Source: Leptoclinus maculatus (taxonomy: Eukaryota > Chordata > Actinopteri > Perciformes > Stichaeidae). From it: a DNA stretch of 64,000 nt. Both the position numbers and the translations under genes were made by a program. The notes under the pieces were generated by a model. It was not told the origin of the DNA, did no database searches, and was given only the letters and a program-made list of their open reading frames with translations. The DNA lies in NCBI GenBank assembly GCA_032191485.1, contig JAVDOI010000005.1:8113979-8177978 (forward strand), written 5' to 3'. How positions within the stretch are numbered: position 1 is the first letter of the stretch; every line of letters starts with the position of its first letter. Positions 1 to 10,801 of the stretch are shown in pieces.

Positions 1-541
1 TAACCTCGATACCTTTTGAGTAATAACAGAAATGTGTCCATAGCACATAGTAATACAACTATTTCAGCAGTGTTTCACATAACATTTGATCAATTTGACT
101 TCTTTTGTGAGGAAAAAAGCTTTTGTAGGAAAACATTTTTACATTTTTCAAAGTAAGTTTTTGCAAACATTGTTGTTTTGGTATCGATACCAAAACTTGT
201 CCTATTGGAAAAACATCAATACCCAGTCAGTACCAGTACAACATCAACAGCTTCAAGTGCTACAACAACATCAACTCTGTGATAGATCATCTAAATCACC
301 TTCAGTTACCTGCATCATCTTTTCATCCCCTCAGTGGTACCAACTGGTAGCTGTGTATATTTGAGACATTGTTGCTTGGGTTGTTACAGGAGTCTGAATA
401 TTAGCATCAGATGCTCCTGTAGTGAGTGTGGTGGTACATCTGATGGGTGAGCGCTGCATTCTGGCACCACAAGGAAGTTGATCGGACACTGATATTGATT
501 ATACTATAAAAGTCACGTTTCTTATGTTTTTGCCAAATCAG

Positions 542-557
542 TACTTGTTTGATTTGT

Positions 558-599
<42 letters not shown>
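542..599. repeat. (TA)n microsatellite
   Basis: A run of alternating TA of about 40 bases, just upstream of the acceptor of the tentative first ocln exon. Confidence 0.9.
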
Positions 600-601
<2 letters not shown>

Positions 602-636
602 TTTTTTAGCAGGGTGAGCTCCAGTTGGATTTCAGA

Positions 637-689
637 ATGCCGATCAACAAACACAAATCCTCGGGGCACAAGCCAAGTGGTACCAAACA
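637..689 (+). CDS. ocln: Candidate first coding exon of ocln
   Basis: A polypyrimidine tract and AG just before 612, an ATG at 637 and a strong donor GTAAGT at 690 define a small exon. It would encode a basic 17-residue start (MPINKHKSSGHKPSGTK) and leave two bases (CA). The next exon supplies exactly one base before its frame, so the phases fit, but a chance fit is one in three. The residues have no recognisable counterpart in mammalian occludin. The alternative is that the protein starts at the in-frame ATG at 2330. Confidence 0.38.
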
Positions 690-3600
690 GTAAGTTGACA
701 TTTATCCCTCACTGCTGCACTGTCCTCCTGTCTCAGCCACTATATATCTTTTACTCTTCAGGGCAGACACCTGGTCAGTGCCCCGCTGTCTGATACCTTT
801 CACTCCAATGTAAACCCACCCACATCACTATTAGACCGTCAGAAGACCTGCCACAGTATAAAGATCAGATGGTCCACACCGGGTGGACAGGAGGGTCAAA
901 CAAACACAGGACCTCCGTCCAGGACACTGCTGTATGTGTCCAGTGCAGGACTAAAAGGAAACATTGGTCGTTGCGAGTCATTTGACCTGACACGTCCAAA
1001 AGGGATGCAAGAGGTCCACTACTTAGGCCACTGAACCAGCTGTGGTGAGGAGTAGGGAGTGAGAATGTGTTGAAAAGAACAACACAACCAATCATCAGAA
1101 TAGAGATAATGTGGATAAGGTACATGAAGCCGCAACCATTAATTGATCGTCAGAAAATCCATTGGCAGCCATTTTGATAATTGATTAATTATTTAAGTCT
1201 ATTTTAAAGCCAAAGTGCCTGACATGTAATGCTTCCATCTTCTCAAATATGAGCATTTGTTGCTTTTCCTTTTCCTCTGTTGTAGTAGATTGAATATCAA
1301 AACAAGCATTTGATGACCTCACTCCGTGCTTGTCATAGACATGCTTCACTATTTTCTGATGGACGACTAATTTAAATATCTGCAGATTCATTGAAAATGA
1401 ATATAGTCTTTCGATACAGGCCTTACGGTACTGTTGTAGTTTATGTTTATGTATTTCACACTATTACCCTGCAGCATGACATACCTTTTGGGGGGAACAT
1501 CCTTCTCTTTTAGAGAACCTCTTTGAATGCTGTGTGGTCAAATGAGCTCCTGAGGATCAGAAGAGCAAACATTCCATCTCCCTCTAGAGCATCACGCTGC
1601 CTCTCTTTAGTCATCCGCTGTGCCTTGTTTATGTAACAAGTGTGAGATAAAAACATTCTGGTTATAGAACTACTTAGTTCTAGCATTGGAACTATTTATT
1701 GATGCACAATAGACAGAACAAGAATACAATAGACAGTGAATTCCATTGTTTTCTTCATACTTCTGTTTGTTTTTACTGTAAACTCTACATTCTTGGGTTG
1801 AGTGTTGAATGTGTGCATTTCTGGTGACATACAATCTTAAAAAGTAAACGAGTCCTCTTTACTTTTTACAAAGTGCAGCAGATGTTTCAATGCTTCTCAG
1901 CTTGCTGATGTTGTCACATGTTGTTCCGCGTGGGTTCAGTTCACAAAGCATTCACACTCCTCTCTTTTAACAAAGGGGCCATGTCAACCACATGGTTCAG
2001 TATCCAAACGTCTGTCCAGGTCCAGCAGGTCTGATAAAAGGCACTTCTGATGTCACTGGTTGAAGATCAGCCGCCCCGTCTCCTCAGTCCAAATCCTTTC
2101 ACGTGTGACTTCAGGACATTTCAATATCATATGTTTAAAGCATATTGAGAATTGCATCATATGAATGTCCTTGTTAAAATATGCCCTTATGATCTCCTCT
2201 TCCATACTTTAAAACTCTGTTTAAAATGTGTGCCCGTGCTGAGACCGCTCCACAGAGTCCGTTGTGTTAAACTGCTCCACTGTTCTCTTCTATTGCAGCC
2301 ATCAGAGCAGACACAGGCACAGTGAGCTCATGTCCAACCCAGCCGTTTCCTACTACCAAGGAGTGAAGATGCTTCACTTCTACCGCTGGACTTCACCACC
2401 CGGAGTAATGAAGATATTAGGTATCATCATCATCATCATGTGTGTGGCTATGTTTGCCTGTGTGGCCTCCACACTGGCCTGGGACTACGACATGAGCCTC
2501 ATGGGTATGGGAGGTGGTGCTAGCTTGTTGCCAGGTTATGGCGGCTCATACGGCGGCTCATCCGGCGGGTCTTACGGCGGCTCATACGGCGGCGGTTATG
2601 GCAACTCGTATGGAGGCGGCTCTGGTGGCGGCACTGGTGGCTCCTATGGCTATGGAGGAACACAAATGAATCCCGCAGCCGGCAAAGCCTTCATCATCGC
2701 CATCTCTGCCGTGACCTTCATAGCTGTGCTCATCATATTTGTGTTGGTTGTTTCGAGGCACAACACTGCCCGCTCACCAAAGTTCTACCTGGCAACCATC
2801 ATCATCTGTGCCATCTTGGCATTTCTGATGATCATCGCTACTATCGTGTACCTGGTGTCGGTGAACCCAACATCCCAGTCTACAGGGTCTGTCCAATACA
2901 GCCAGGTCCAGCAACTGTGTGCCCAGTATCAGACCCAGAGCCAGGCCCAGGGCATCTTCCTCAACCAGTACCTCTACCATTACTGTGTGGTGGAGCCCCA
3001 AGAGGTGGGATACGCTTTCACTTTCACTTTAACATTGCTGACCATTTACCAACAAATGACTCCGTGTTCTACTGTAGCATTTCCAATGTTTACCGTACTT
3101 ACTTGTTAGCATAGGTTTGTAATTTTGGAGGTATTTTGGTGAACTGACCCTTTAACATGGAGCCAGTGGCTTGAAGCTGTCCTGTTTGCTCTGTGGACTC
3201 AGATCCAGTATTGATACGTTTGAGTCGTGTGTTAGCTCCCTGTTGACGTGGAGTCCTGTTGTTCTTGCAGGCCATAGCTATCGTCCTGGGCTTCCTGGTG
3301 TTTGTGGCCCTCATCATCCTGCTGGTGTTTGCAGTCAAGACTCGCACCAAGATCAGGCGCTGGGGCCAGGATCGCATCCTCTGGGAGGAAGTGAAGGTTG
3401 TCAATAATGGTCTCCACAACAGCGTCGGGGAGTGGGTGAGTGTGTGTGTATGTGTTTTTTTGTGTGAGAGCAAAAGCCTGGATCAACTTAATGTGCCTTT
3501 ATTCAACGAACTAAGACTAAACTAAGTACATCAGGTCAATTCAACTAATTACGGATAGTCATTTTAAACTGTAAAACACAGTGCCTGAAAATACATGGGG

Positions 3601-5963
3601 ACTAAGTGTCAGTATGTACTTTTAAAGTGGTCATTTTAAACACTCAATTGGGCAATCAACATTCAATCCAGTCCTGTGTTAATGTCTTAAACCCTGTTTA
3701 ACCACCTCTGGGTCAGACATATTTTCATTTGATGCAATGGTGCAGCTGTAAAAAGCTCAGGTGAAGCTTCATACAGCCTCAATGAAGAGTGGAACAAGAT
3801 GCTTAAAAGCTACTGAAGGGGAAATAAAATAGGAAAAGTGGATGTGAAGAACGGAGGAGGAGATAAACTTGCTCACGCATTCTCCTAGACCAGGGTCGGC
3901 AACCTTCGGCTCCGGAGCCGCATGCGGCTCTTCAGCCCCTCTGTCGCGGCTCCCTGAGTCTACATCCACACTAAGACGAGTCTTAACAAACTAAAACGAT
4001 CTCCGTCCACACGGCGTTTCAGCATCGATTTCTAAATGATCTCCGTCCAGACTAACACGCCTGAAAACGAATATCACGTGACTCTTCACTACTCTGGGCG
4101 TGTACGTGGGGGTCGATGTAAACAGGAAGTAGATTAGTTGCTTAGTTAAAACAATACGACAGAGTAATAAAGTAGTCTTTAATAATTAAAGGTCGTGTTT
4201 GATACTTAAGATCTTCTCTAAAATCTTCCTCTATGAACTCAAACAGACACATTTAGTGGAAAGTTTTAGAAGTTTTATTTTTCAGACTCAACGTTAGTTA
4301 CAGTGCTGCAGGTCTTGTTCTCTATCTCTCTCTCACATCATATTTACTTTAAAATCAACACTTACACACAAAGGTTTACTAGATTATGATCCATAAATGT
4401 GGTCAACACACGTCTCTCACTCGTTTCCTCGGTGTCGTTGTTGTTCTCACTCGTAGCTCTGCTGGTGTCTGAAGTCTCCGTCCTACTGGAGAGAAATGAC
4501 TGTTTGTTTCTTTACATTTTATCTGTGGACTTCACAATAGATGTGCAGAACAAAATAAGCATTAATAAGAAAAGGAAAGTCCTCCGTTTTGTGTCCATCA
4601 CCCTCCCTAAAGCCTCTAACGTGACTTCAGACGTCCTCCGTAGGTCTGATACCTCCGCTGGTCACGCTGCTCACTAATCGCTCCATTAACAGCTGCTTCC
4701 TCCGTAATAATGCAGACTTTAACTGAACAACAGCTGCTAGTAAAGACAACAAGGTCAACAACACCTGTAATCAGTTGTCCATGTTAAATTAACCTGGTAG
4801 TCGATCGGTAATCAAGACTGTTGTTTGTGATCTTCTGGGTAAAGGTCACGTGATCGGAGTGTGACCAATCGGGGAAGGACACGTCATGACTGCTAAGAAC
4901 CAATCAAGTAGTGAACGCGTCATCGTTTATAAATGTATCCGTTTACGACCGTCCACACGACAAAGCAACCCCGGAGTTTTCAAACTTCTCCGTCCTCGGG
5001 AGCGTTTTCAAACTCCTCCGTTTCCGGTGCTTTGAAAACTCCGGCGTAGTGTGAACGTAGTGAAACATGAGTTTACAATGGAAACGGAGTAGTGGGGATA
5101 CTGTCACTGAAAATAGCAGTAAAATGTCAAGAATTGTGTTTATTCTTGTTCTATAATTTCATAAATACAACAAACTATAGTTTTTGTATATATTACATAA
5201 CTATATATATAACTTTATAAGCTGTGATATCAAATAGCTTTTGCGGCTCCAGACACATTTGATTTGGTGGAAAATAGGGCGAAATGTCTCTTAGACAAAA
5301 GCCTGTGTCATTAACGGAATCATTCATGGCCTGGCCTATGTACCACACTTGTACCACACTTGTTACTGGAGGAGTCCCCTAGAGGGCACCACATAGAACT
5401 CACACCACATATAACTCACACCACATAGAACTCACACCACATAGAACTCACACCACATAGAACTCACACCACATAGAACTCACACCACATATAACTCACA
5501 CCACATAGAACTCACACCACATAGAACTCACACCACATAGAACTCACACCACATAGAACTCACACCACATATAACTCACACCACATAGAACTCACACCAC
5601 ATAGAACTCACACCACATAGAACTCACACCACATAGAACTCACACCACATAGAACTCACACCACATAGAACTCATTTATGGGGAAGTGAACAACTAACGC
5701 TCCAAACAGATGCAGGATACACAAGTAAGCCATCATGCGCACACAGGTTTATCTCTGGCTAAACTCATCTTTGTCTCTTCATAGTGTGGTGAACATTTGA
5801 CAAGAAACTATGCAAAACGCTTTTTCTTTTTTTACAAAGATGTTGTTTGTGTAATCGGTCAACAGACTTTAAGGACTCGCATAGAGACTTGAAATACACT
5901 TCAAGGAACTGGACACAGAGTCTTACCTACTTGTTGTGGCACATTCTTTAAGAGAGTGTAATG

Positions 5964-6008
<45 letters not shown>

Positions 6009-9000
6009 CAGTCAGGCGAGACACAGGGCAGGGAGGGATGGTTTCATTTGCAGTTTCTGGGTGTGGTCTGTTAGGCCACTCTTAGTTGCAGCATGATGTG
6101 CTGTGTTGTCAGGAGGATGTGTTCTAAAAATAAAAAGTCATCCGACAACTATCAGAACCAACAACATCTAAACAACACTGAAGTCCTAATGAGTACAGAA
6201 GAACATGAGCAGAACTCTGTGTTCTTACATCCCAGTAATGACATCCTCATGGTGTGTGTTTTGAGGACAGTGACACAAATGAAAGTGTTAACCTGAAAAC
6301 CCATTCTACACCTGCATAGTTATCATTCCAGGTGTGAGAACTCTCCCAGCAATGCATTCAGACGTACTGACTGAGAGACGTTGTCTCAGGCTTCCTGTAG
6401 TGATGGTAGTGATGGTATCGGTGATATTCAAGCGTGCAGCGTGAAGTAGAGGAACTGGTTGGTCCTGGTGAATGTTTACCCTCGGGAGAGCAGCCTCAGG
6501 CAAGCAAACTCCTGTTTGAGGAAATAGATTTGAACAAAACAAAAAGAGAGTTTAAAATCTAAAACTGGTGTGTTGTTATAACTATTATATAAATACTAGA
6601 TTTAATAAAGCCACAGTCAAATTAAAGAACGCAGGTTGTGCATGTACATACATCCACAATATAAGTTCACTTGACACGACAAAGTGTAAAGTAATTAAAG
6701 TGTTTTAAAGTGTCAGGTTGTGACATGGTGAACAAGTCTAACAATGATCTATTTGCCCTATAATAACATGGATGTTAAATATACTATAGATATATTACTT
6801 TGGTGATGTATATTGCACTTTCATTAAGTTGTGAGAGGCAGTTAAAAATAAAAGTGGTCAAAATCAAAGAAGCTGAAGCTCAGACATCCTGACATTTCTC
6901 TTGAGTATGACCCTGGATACACTTCCCATAATGCACTAGATAGTTAGACCCTCTTCATCAGAATCTCCATACATGTGTAACCGACTTGGAATGGGCTTTG
7001 AAGGACACAACTCAGGGGACGCTGTTCCAGCATTTATTTTGCTGCAGAAAACAGTACAACACACACACATTGAGGTCTGGTCTCCCTCTGCACCTCAGCA
7101 CCTCAGCAATACAAAACACCAGTCAGGAAGAGGGCAGCAGCGACATCAAGTGGACAAAATAAACAGCTGCATGGTGTGGAGAGACTTAACAGAACCCGCG
7201 GAAATGATTACATTAAACAAAGGAAAATACAGTACAACACACACACACACTGAGGTCTGGTCTCACTCTGCCCCTCTGCTCATAAACATGCAAAACAACA
7301 GAATTCACACCGGGAACGACCGGGAACGACCGGGAACGACCGGGAACGACCGGGAACTATACTATACTATAGTGCGTAGTGTAAACAGTTTCATTCCTGA
7401 AGAAACCCACAAACACAGTGCAACAACCGTCTCCCCTCACAATGTAGAACACCATTGTGAGGAGAAGACGGGACTACGGAAGCTTAGGAGGTGCAAAACA
7501 GGTGAGACGTATTTCTGCAGGAAACATTAATAAATATATCAAATAACGCTAAATAAAAATAACTCATTAAGATACAATTCACATCCTCAACAGAATCGTT
7601 AAATGACAAACAAAATTCAAATATTACAAATCGGAAATAAGAAATAATAAAGCTCTGATGACATCATCAGGGTTGTCTTCTGAGACCAAGCTCTTCCTGA
7701 GCTACAGGAGACAGATCCACCTTCCACAGGCTCATGACCCCCATCACTATTAAACTGTCCTTTTAAGAATTAAAGTGGTATGAAGTTTGATCACAGCGAA
7801 GCTTGGAACTATATCCATCTCTACAGTGACGTGTTTTCTGTCAAACCTTTTGTGTTGCTTCAGGTGAACAATGTGTCTGGTGACCCAGAGGTGCTGGTGA
7901 ACGACTCTAATCCCACAGTGAGAGGGTCCAGAGACTACGTGGACAAGCTGGACCACAACAAGCCTCTTTACCTGCCAGGGTAAGCTATGCATCACAAGGT
8001 GCACCTCCTAAGGGACATGCTGTAGACCAAATGTGAACTCAGTCTGCTCTGAGCTCTTTCTAAGGCTAACCTGAGCGGATATGAAGGGACAATGCCCATT
8101 GATGAATAGCAAAAGAATCAAATGGGTCAGAGTAAAACAAGACGTCAGTATTTGATATGAATATGAACAGTGAGGAATAAGGATCGGTCCAGATGAATAG
8201 ATGCCATCACTCCGTCATACAGCACAGTACAGTCAGCCAACAGACGTGTTTAATCTGTGCAGAACCCACACACATTAACAATGCAGTTAAGACAATCATA
8301 TATTCTGAATGTGAAGTCACAGAAACAATATTCACACATTTGTAGATTGATATTTACATATAAATACAATGACAGCTGCAATATTCACTCGTATCTCTTT
8401 GTGGGTATTGTTAGCCGGGTGAACCAATCAGAACCCTGAAGACAGGGGGCGTGTTAGGACCGCCCCCTCTTAAGATTCCTTTAGTCTTTTTATTTTATGG
8501 TCAATGGACTGTACTTGTATTCCTCTTTTCTAGTCTTCTGACCACTCAAAGCTCTTCAACACTACATGTCATCATTCACCCATTCACACCCATTCACACC
8601 CTGATGACAGGAGCTACCATGCAAGGTGCCACCTGCTCACCAGGACCATCTGCTGAATACTTATTTCTAAGAAACTTATGAGCACATCGTTGGTACTCAT
8701 GAACGGCTGTTGTAAAGGGCTGCTATACCAGTACAGGTGTCTACTGCTCTACTGTGCACAACCAGGACAAGAGCTTTGATTAAAGTACATTTATGTGGAA
8801 AACGGGCTCCACATACAAACAATAAATAAGTGTGCATGTGTATTTTCAAGTTTTCAAATTTCTGTTAATGTAGCGCATGAAGTCAGATGTTGAGGCTTCA
8901 CAGATGTGCAGATAAAACACTGAACAACGCTGTAATGGGGTTAGGGTTAGGGTTAGGGTTAACCCAAGGCTGCGACAGAATGTATAAATCAATCGTTCCT

Positions 9001-10446
9001 TCTGCAGAGACTCCGACATCAGCAGTTCTGTGGGAGGCCTGCAGCCCAGGCTGAAGGACTATGACCCTGGGGTAGAGTCTGGAGAGGACCTGGAGGAGGA
9101 GGACTTTCATGTGTGAGTGGGTGTGAGGGGATCTCATCGCCAATTATGATCATGAAAAAGCTGCATTAAGCTTCTTTTTTGTTTTGGTGTGCATTTCTTT
9201 ACCAAAACTCCATCTTCTGTGTACACTCACCACATGTATCTAATCGAGGGTGTTGCTAGTTGTCACATAATAAATTCCCCAAATTTCATTCTGTGCTCAT
9301 CTGCAGTTTGTTTCCTTCCATTGTGGATGAGCAAGAGCGTCTGAACTACAAACGTGAATTTGACCAGGAACACCAGGACTACAAGAGCCTGCAGGCTGAG
9401 CTGGACAGCATAAACCAGGACCTGGCTGACCTGGGCAGAGAGCTGGACCAGCACCGTGAGGGCAGTCCACAGTTCCTGGTGAGTGTCTGAGTCATCTACA
9501 ATGAGTGCTTATGATTACAAATAGAAATGGGTTATTAAGATAAAGATAAGAACGTGGTCAAGTAATGAGAACATAGATAGGAAAATGATTCCTAATTCCC
9601 TGGTTATGAGTTTTAAATATCTTTTAAGCTTTATCTCGGACTACAGACCTCTTAGCTACCTTCACCATCTGATTTGTGTTGTTGTGTTAAAGCTAAGCTC
9701 AGCATTAGCCTACATTTAGTCTCAGTTTCTTATGCTAGATTTGTGGACCACGTGGGTGTCTTCATATGCAGAAAGTGCCACGGGAGAATGATATGACTGA
9801 TATAGGGCGGCTGTGACTGAAGAGGTAGAGCGGGTCGTCCATTAATTGGAAGATCTGTGGTTCAATCACCGGCTCCTCCAGTCCACATGTAGATGGGTCC
9901 TTGGGCAAGATCCCGAAGGCCCTCCTGCCATCGGTGTGTGAACTGGTCAATGTTGACATGTAGTGTGAAGCGCTTTGAGTGGTCGGTAGATTGAAGAATG
10001 AATAAATGCAATTCAATTACCATTTGCCGTATGCTGATATGCGTTTGACTCATTGTCATGTAAACTGAATTCTGGTCCTGAAAATACAATAACAGTGACT
10101 GTTGGCATATAAAGTTATGCGTGCCTTTGCCAAATTCAGACAAATCAGGGTCATGGTTTTAGAGCGTGACTCCTATTTGAGTGTGAATTTGGAACGGTGC
10201 TCCATTGACCACTATCGTTCTGCTCTCAGGATGCCATGGACCAATACAGCCGACTCAATAATCTCAAGAAGGTAAGGCGTTTGCAGTAAATGCAGTGTTC
10301 TGAAAACAGAGAAGGGGTTTGGTGAATAACATTGAATTGTTTTGCAGTCCCCAAACTACCAGATCAAGAAGAAGAGGTGTAAATATCTCCGGTCCAAACT
10401 GTCACACATCAAAAGAAAGATCAGCGAATACGACCGCCGGCCATGA
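637..10446 (+). CDS. ocln: Occludin, four-transmembrane MARVEL tight-junction protein (multi-exon gene)
   Basis: Coding exons: 637-689 (tentative), 2299-3004, 3271-3435, 7864-7979, 9008-9112, 9307-9478, 10230-10271 and 10348-10446. All junctions are GT/AG and in phase, giving about 485 residues (human occludin is 522). The order of parts is that of occludin: a short N-terminus, the motif LHFYRWTSPPGV before membrane span 1, a Gly/Ser/Tyr-rich first extracellular loop, spans 2-3, a second loop ending YLYHYCVVEPQE, span 4 (AIAIVLGFLVFVALIILLVF), a cytoplasmic linker, an acidic stretch (GEDLEEEDF) and the C-terminal helical occludin/ELL domain (EFDQEHQDYKSLQAELD through KLSHIKRKISEYD). In the family this protein sits in tight-junction strands and the C-terminal coiled coil binds ZO-1. 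Whether it is the a or b teleost paralogue cannot be decided here. Family assignment is secure; the first exon is an inference. Confidence 0.93.
690..2298 (+). other. Region between tentative exon 1 and the main ocln exon
   Basis: No further coding exon, RNA gene or recognised repeat was seen here. If the tentative exon is wrong, this stretch should hold the ocln promoter or 5' exon instead. Confidence 0.4.
2299..3004 (+). CDS. ocln: ocln exon with spans 1-3 and both extracellular loops
   Basis: The acceptor is TTCTATTGCAG ending at 2298 and the donor is GAG|GTGGGA at 3005, phase 0. It encodes LHFYRWTSPPGVMKILG, span 1 with CVASTLAWDYD, a loop of repeated GGSYGG-type units, span 2, SPKFYL, span 3 with ATIVYLVSVNPT, and the second loop ending in YLYHYCVVEPQE. 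This large exon is the usual core exon of occludin genes. Confidence 0.95.
3271..3435 (+). CDS. ocln: ocln exon with span 4
   Basis: The acceptor GTTCTTGCAG ends at 3270 and the donor TGG|GTGAGT begins at 3436; both ends are phase 0. The 55 residues comprise AIAIVLGFLVFVALIILLVF, then the basic stop-transfer KTRTKIRRWGQDRILWEE, ending in GEW, which matches the EEWV junction region of occludin. Confidence 0.95.
3892..5290. mobile_element. Nested DNA-transposon relic (hAT-like ends with an inner element)
   Basis: The left part (3892-3960) is rich in GGCTCCGGAGCCGCATGCGG, and the right part (about 5230-5285) carries the inverted GCGGCTCC block, as in hAT-type fish elements. An inner block from about 3964 to 5060 has ends with repeated CTCCGTCCACAC / GTCCACACGA motifs in opposite orientation, suggesting a second non-autonomous element inserted in the first. 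No transposase frame survives. It lies in ocln intron 3436-7863. The family name is an inference. Confidence 0.5.
5395..5676. repeat. 18-bp minisatellite
   Basis: About 16 tandem copies of CACACCACATAGAACTCA, a few with ATAACT in place of AGAACT, in the same ocln intron. Confidence 0.95.
5959..6006. repeat. (TG)n microsatellite
   Basis: TG dinucleotide run with single C interruptions, intronic in ocln. Confidence 0.95.
7048..7300. repeat. Diverged direct duplication
   Basis: Segments near 7048-7121 and 7230-7302 share ACAGTACAACACACACACA and GAGGTCTGGTCTC in the same order about 183 bases apart. This is a local duplication that creates a fortuitous open frame. Confidence 0.6.
7310..7360. 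repeat. 10-bp tandem repeat
   Basis: Four to five copies of CGGGAACGAC in the ocln intron. Confidence 0.93.
7864..7979 (+). CDS. ocln: ocln cytoplasmic linker exon
   Basis: The acceptor TTGCTTCAG ends at 7863 and the donor AGG|GTAAGC begins at 7980. It encodes VNNVSGDPEVLVNDSN through DKLDHNKPLYLPG, corresponding to the post-membrane linker of occludin that begins VKNVS. It leaves two bases that are completed by the next exon to a Gly codon. Confidence 0.9.
8487..8645 (-). mobile_element. SINE 3' fragment
   Basis: The reverse complement of the block ending in AGCGCTATACAAGTACAGTC seen at 35040-35152. Here it starts with TGGTCAATGGACTGTACTTG and includes the CCATTCACACC copies. It lies in ocln intron 7980-9007. 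Confidence 0.65.
8938..8966. repeat. Interstitial telomere-like (TTAGGG)n
   Basis: Four TTAGGG units followed directly by TTAACCC, the reversed orientation, lie about 40 bases upstream of the ocln exon at 9008. Confidence 0.9.
9008..9112 (+). CDS. ocln: ocln acidic linker exon
   Basis: The acceptor CCTTCTGCAG ends at 9007 and the donor GT|GTGAGT begins at 9113. It encodes DSDISSSVGGLQPRLKDY followed by a strongly acidic run ending EDLEEEDFHV, the position of the acidic stretch that precedes the occludin/ELL domain. The exon sits about 40 bases after an intronic TTAGGG array. Confidence 0.9.
9307..9478 (+). CDS. ocln: ocln occludin/ELL-domain exon 1
   Basis: The acceptor CATCTGCAG ends at 9306 and the donor CTG|GTGAGT begins at 9479. 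It encodes FPSIVDEQERLNYKREF, QEHQDYKSLQAELDSIN and LADLGRELDQHREGSPQFL, the first helices of the ZO-1-binding C-terminal domain. Confidence 0.95.
9797..10012 (+). mobile_element. tRNA-derived SINE copy
   Basis: A tRNA-like head (GACTGAAGAGGTAGAGCGGG, then GGTTCAATCACC as a B-box) is followed by TCCTTGGGCAAGATCCC and a tail AGCGCTTTGAGTGGTCGGTA. It shares both modules with the copy at 34849-35152. It lies in ocln intron 9479-10229. Confidence 0.65.
10230..10271 (+). CDS. ocln: ocln short exon of the ELL domain
   Basis: This 14-codon exon (DAMDQYSRLNNLKK) has acceptor CTGCTCTCAG and donor AAG|GTAAGG, both phase 0. It corresponds to the mammalian segment ending EYNRLK. Confidence 0.88.
10348..10446 (+). 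CDS. ocln: ocln last coding exon
   Basis: The acceptor TTTTGCAG ends at 10347. It encodes SPNYQIKKKRCKYLRSKLSH and IKRKISEYDRRP, then TGA at 10444-10446. This is the terminal basic helix of occludin. A polyadenylation signal AATAAA is found near 10796. Confidence 0.93.
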   Translation, partial: SPNYQIKKKRCKYLRSKLSHIKRKISEYDRRP

Positions 10447-10795
10447 CCCTCCACCTCTGACCCCATCATGCATCATACTTTCTTATTATAGACCTTTGTC
10501 GTTGTGGGTAAAGACGAGGAAAGGCCCAGGTGTAAATAAATGACGGCTCGGTCCTCTTGGTGGGCCATAAACAATTGTCTTTTAATGTGATGAATTTCAT
10601 TTCTGATTCTTATTCAAAAGCAAATGAACAAATCTTCTATTCAATATATTTTTACTCCACAAATGTTCAATGAATGGAATTCATGCTTGTTCGACTGTTT
10701 CCCTGAACTGATGTATGTATCGGGGTTTGGTGTGCAATTACACAGTTATATCTGTTTGTTATACGTTTTGGAGAAAGCAGGAATGTAAGATTTCA

Positions 10796-10801
10796 ATAAA
10801 G
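10796..10801 (+). terminator. ocln polyadenylation signal
   Basis: AATAAA about 350 bases after the ocln stop codon; the first canonical hexamer on the sense strand downstream of the stop that is followed by GA-rich, unremarkable sequence. Confidence 0.5.

Noticed and set aside
3005..3109. Reading the main ocln exon through to the stop at 3109
   Set aside because: The extra residues do not match occludin, and a donor at 3005 joins in phase to the conserved span-4 exon at 3271.
6973..7530. 185-codon plus-strand ORF
   Set aside because: Built from a local duplication and a 10-bp tandem repeat inside an ocln intron; no domain.
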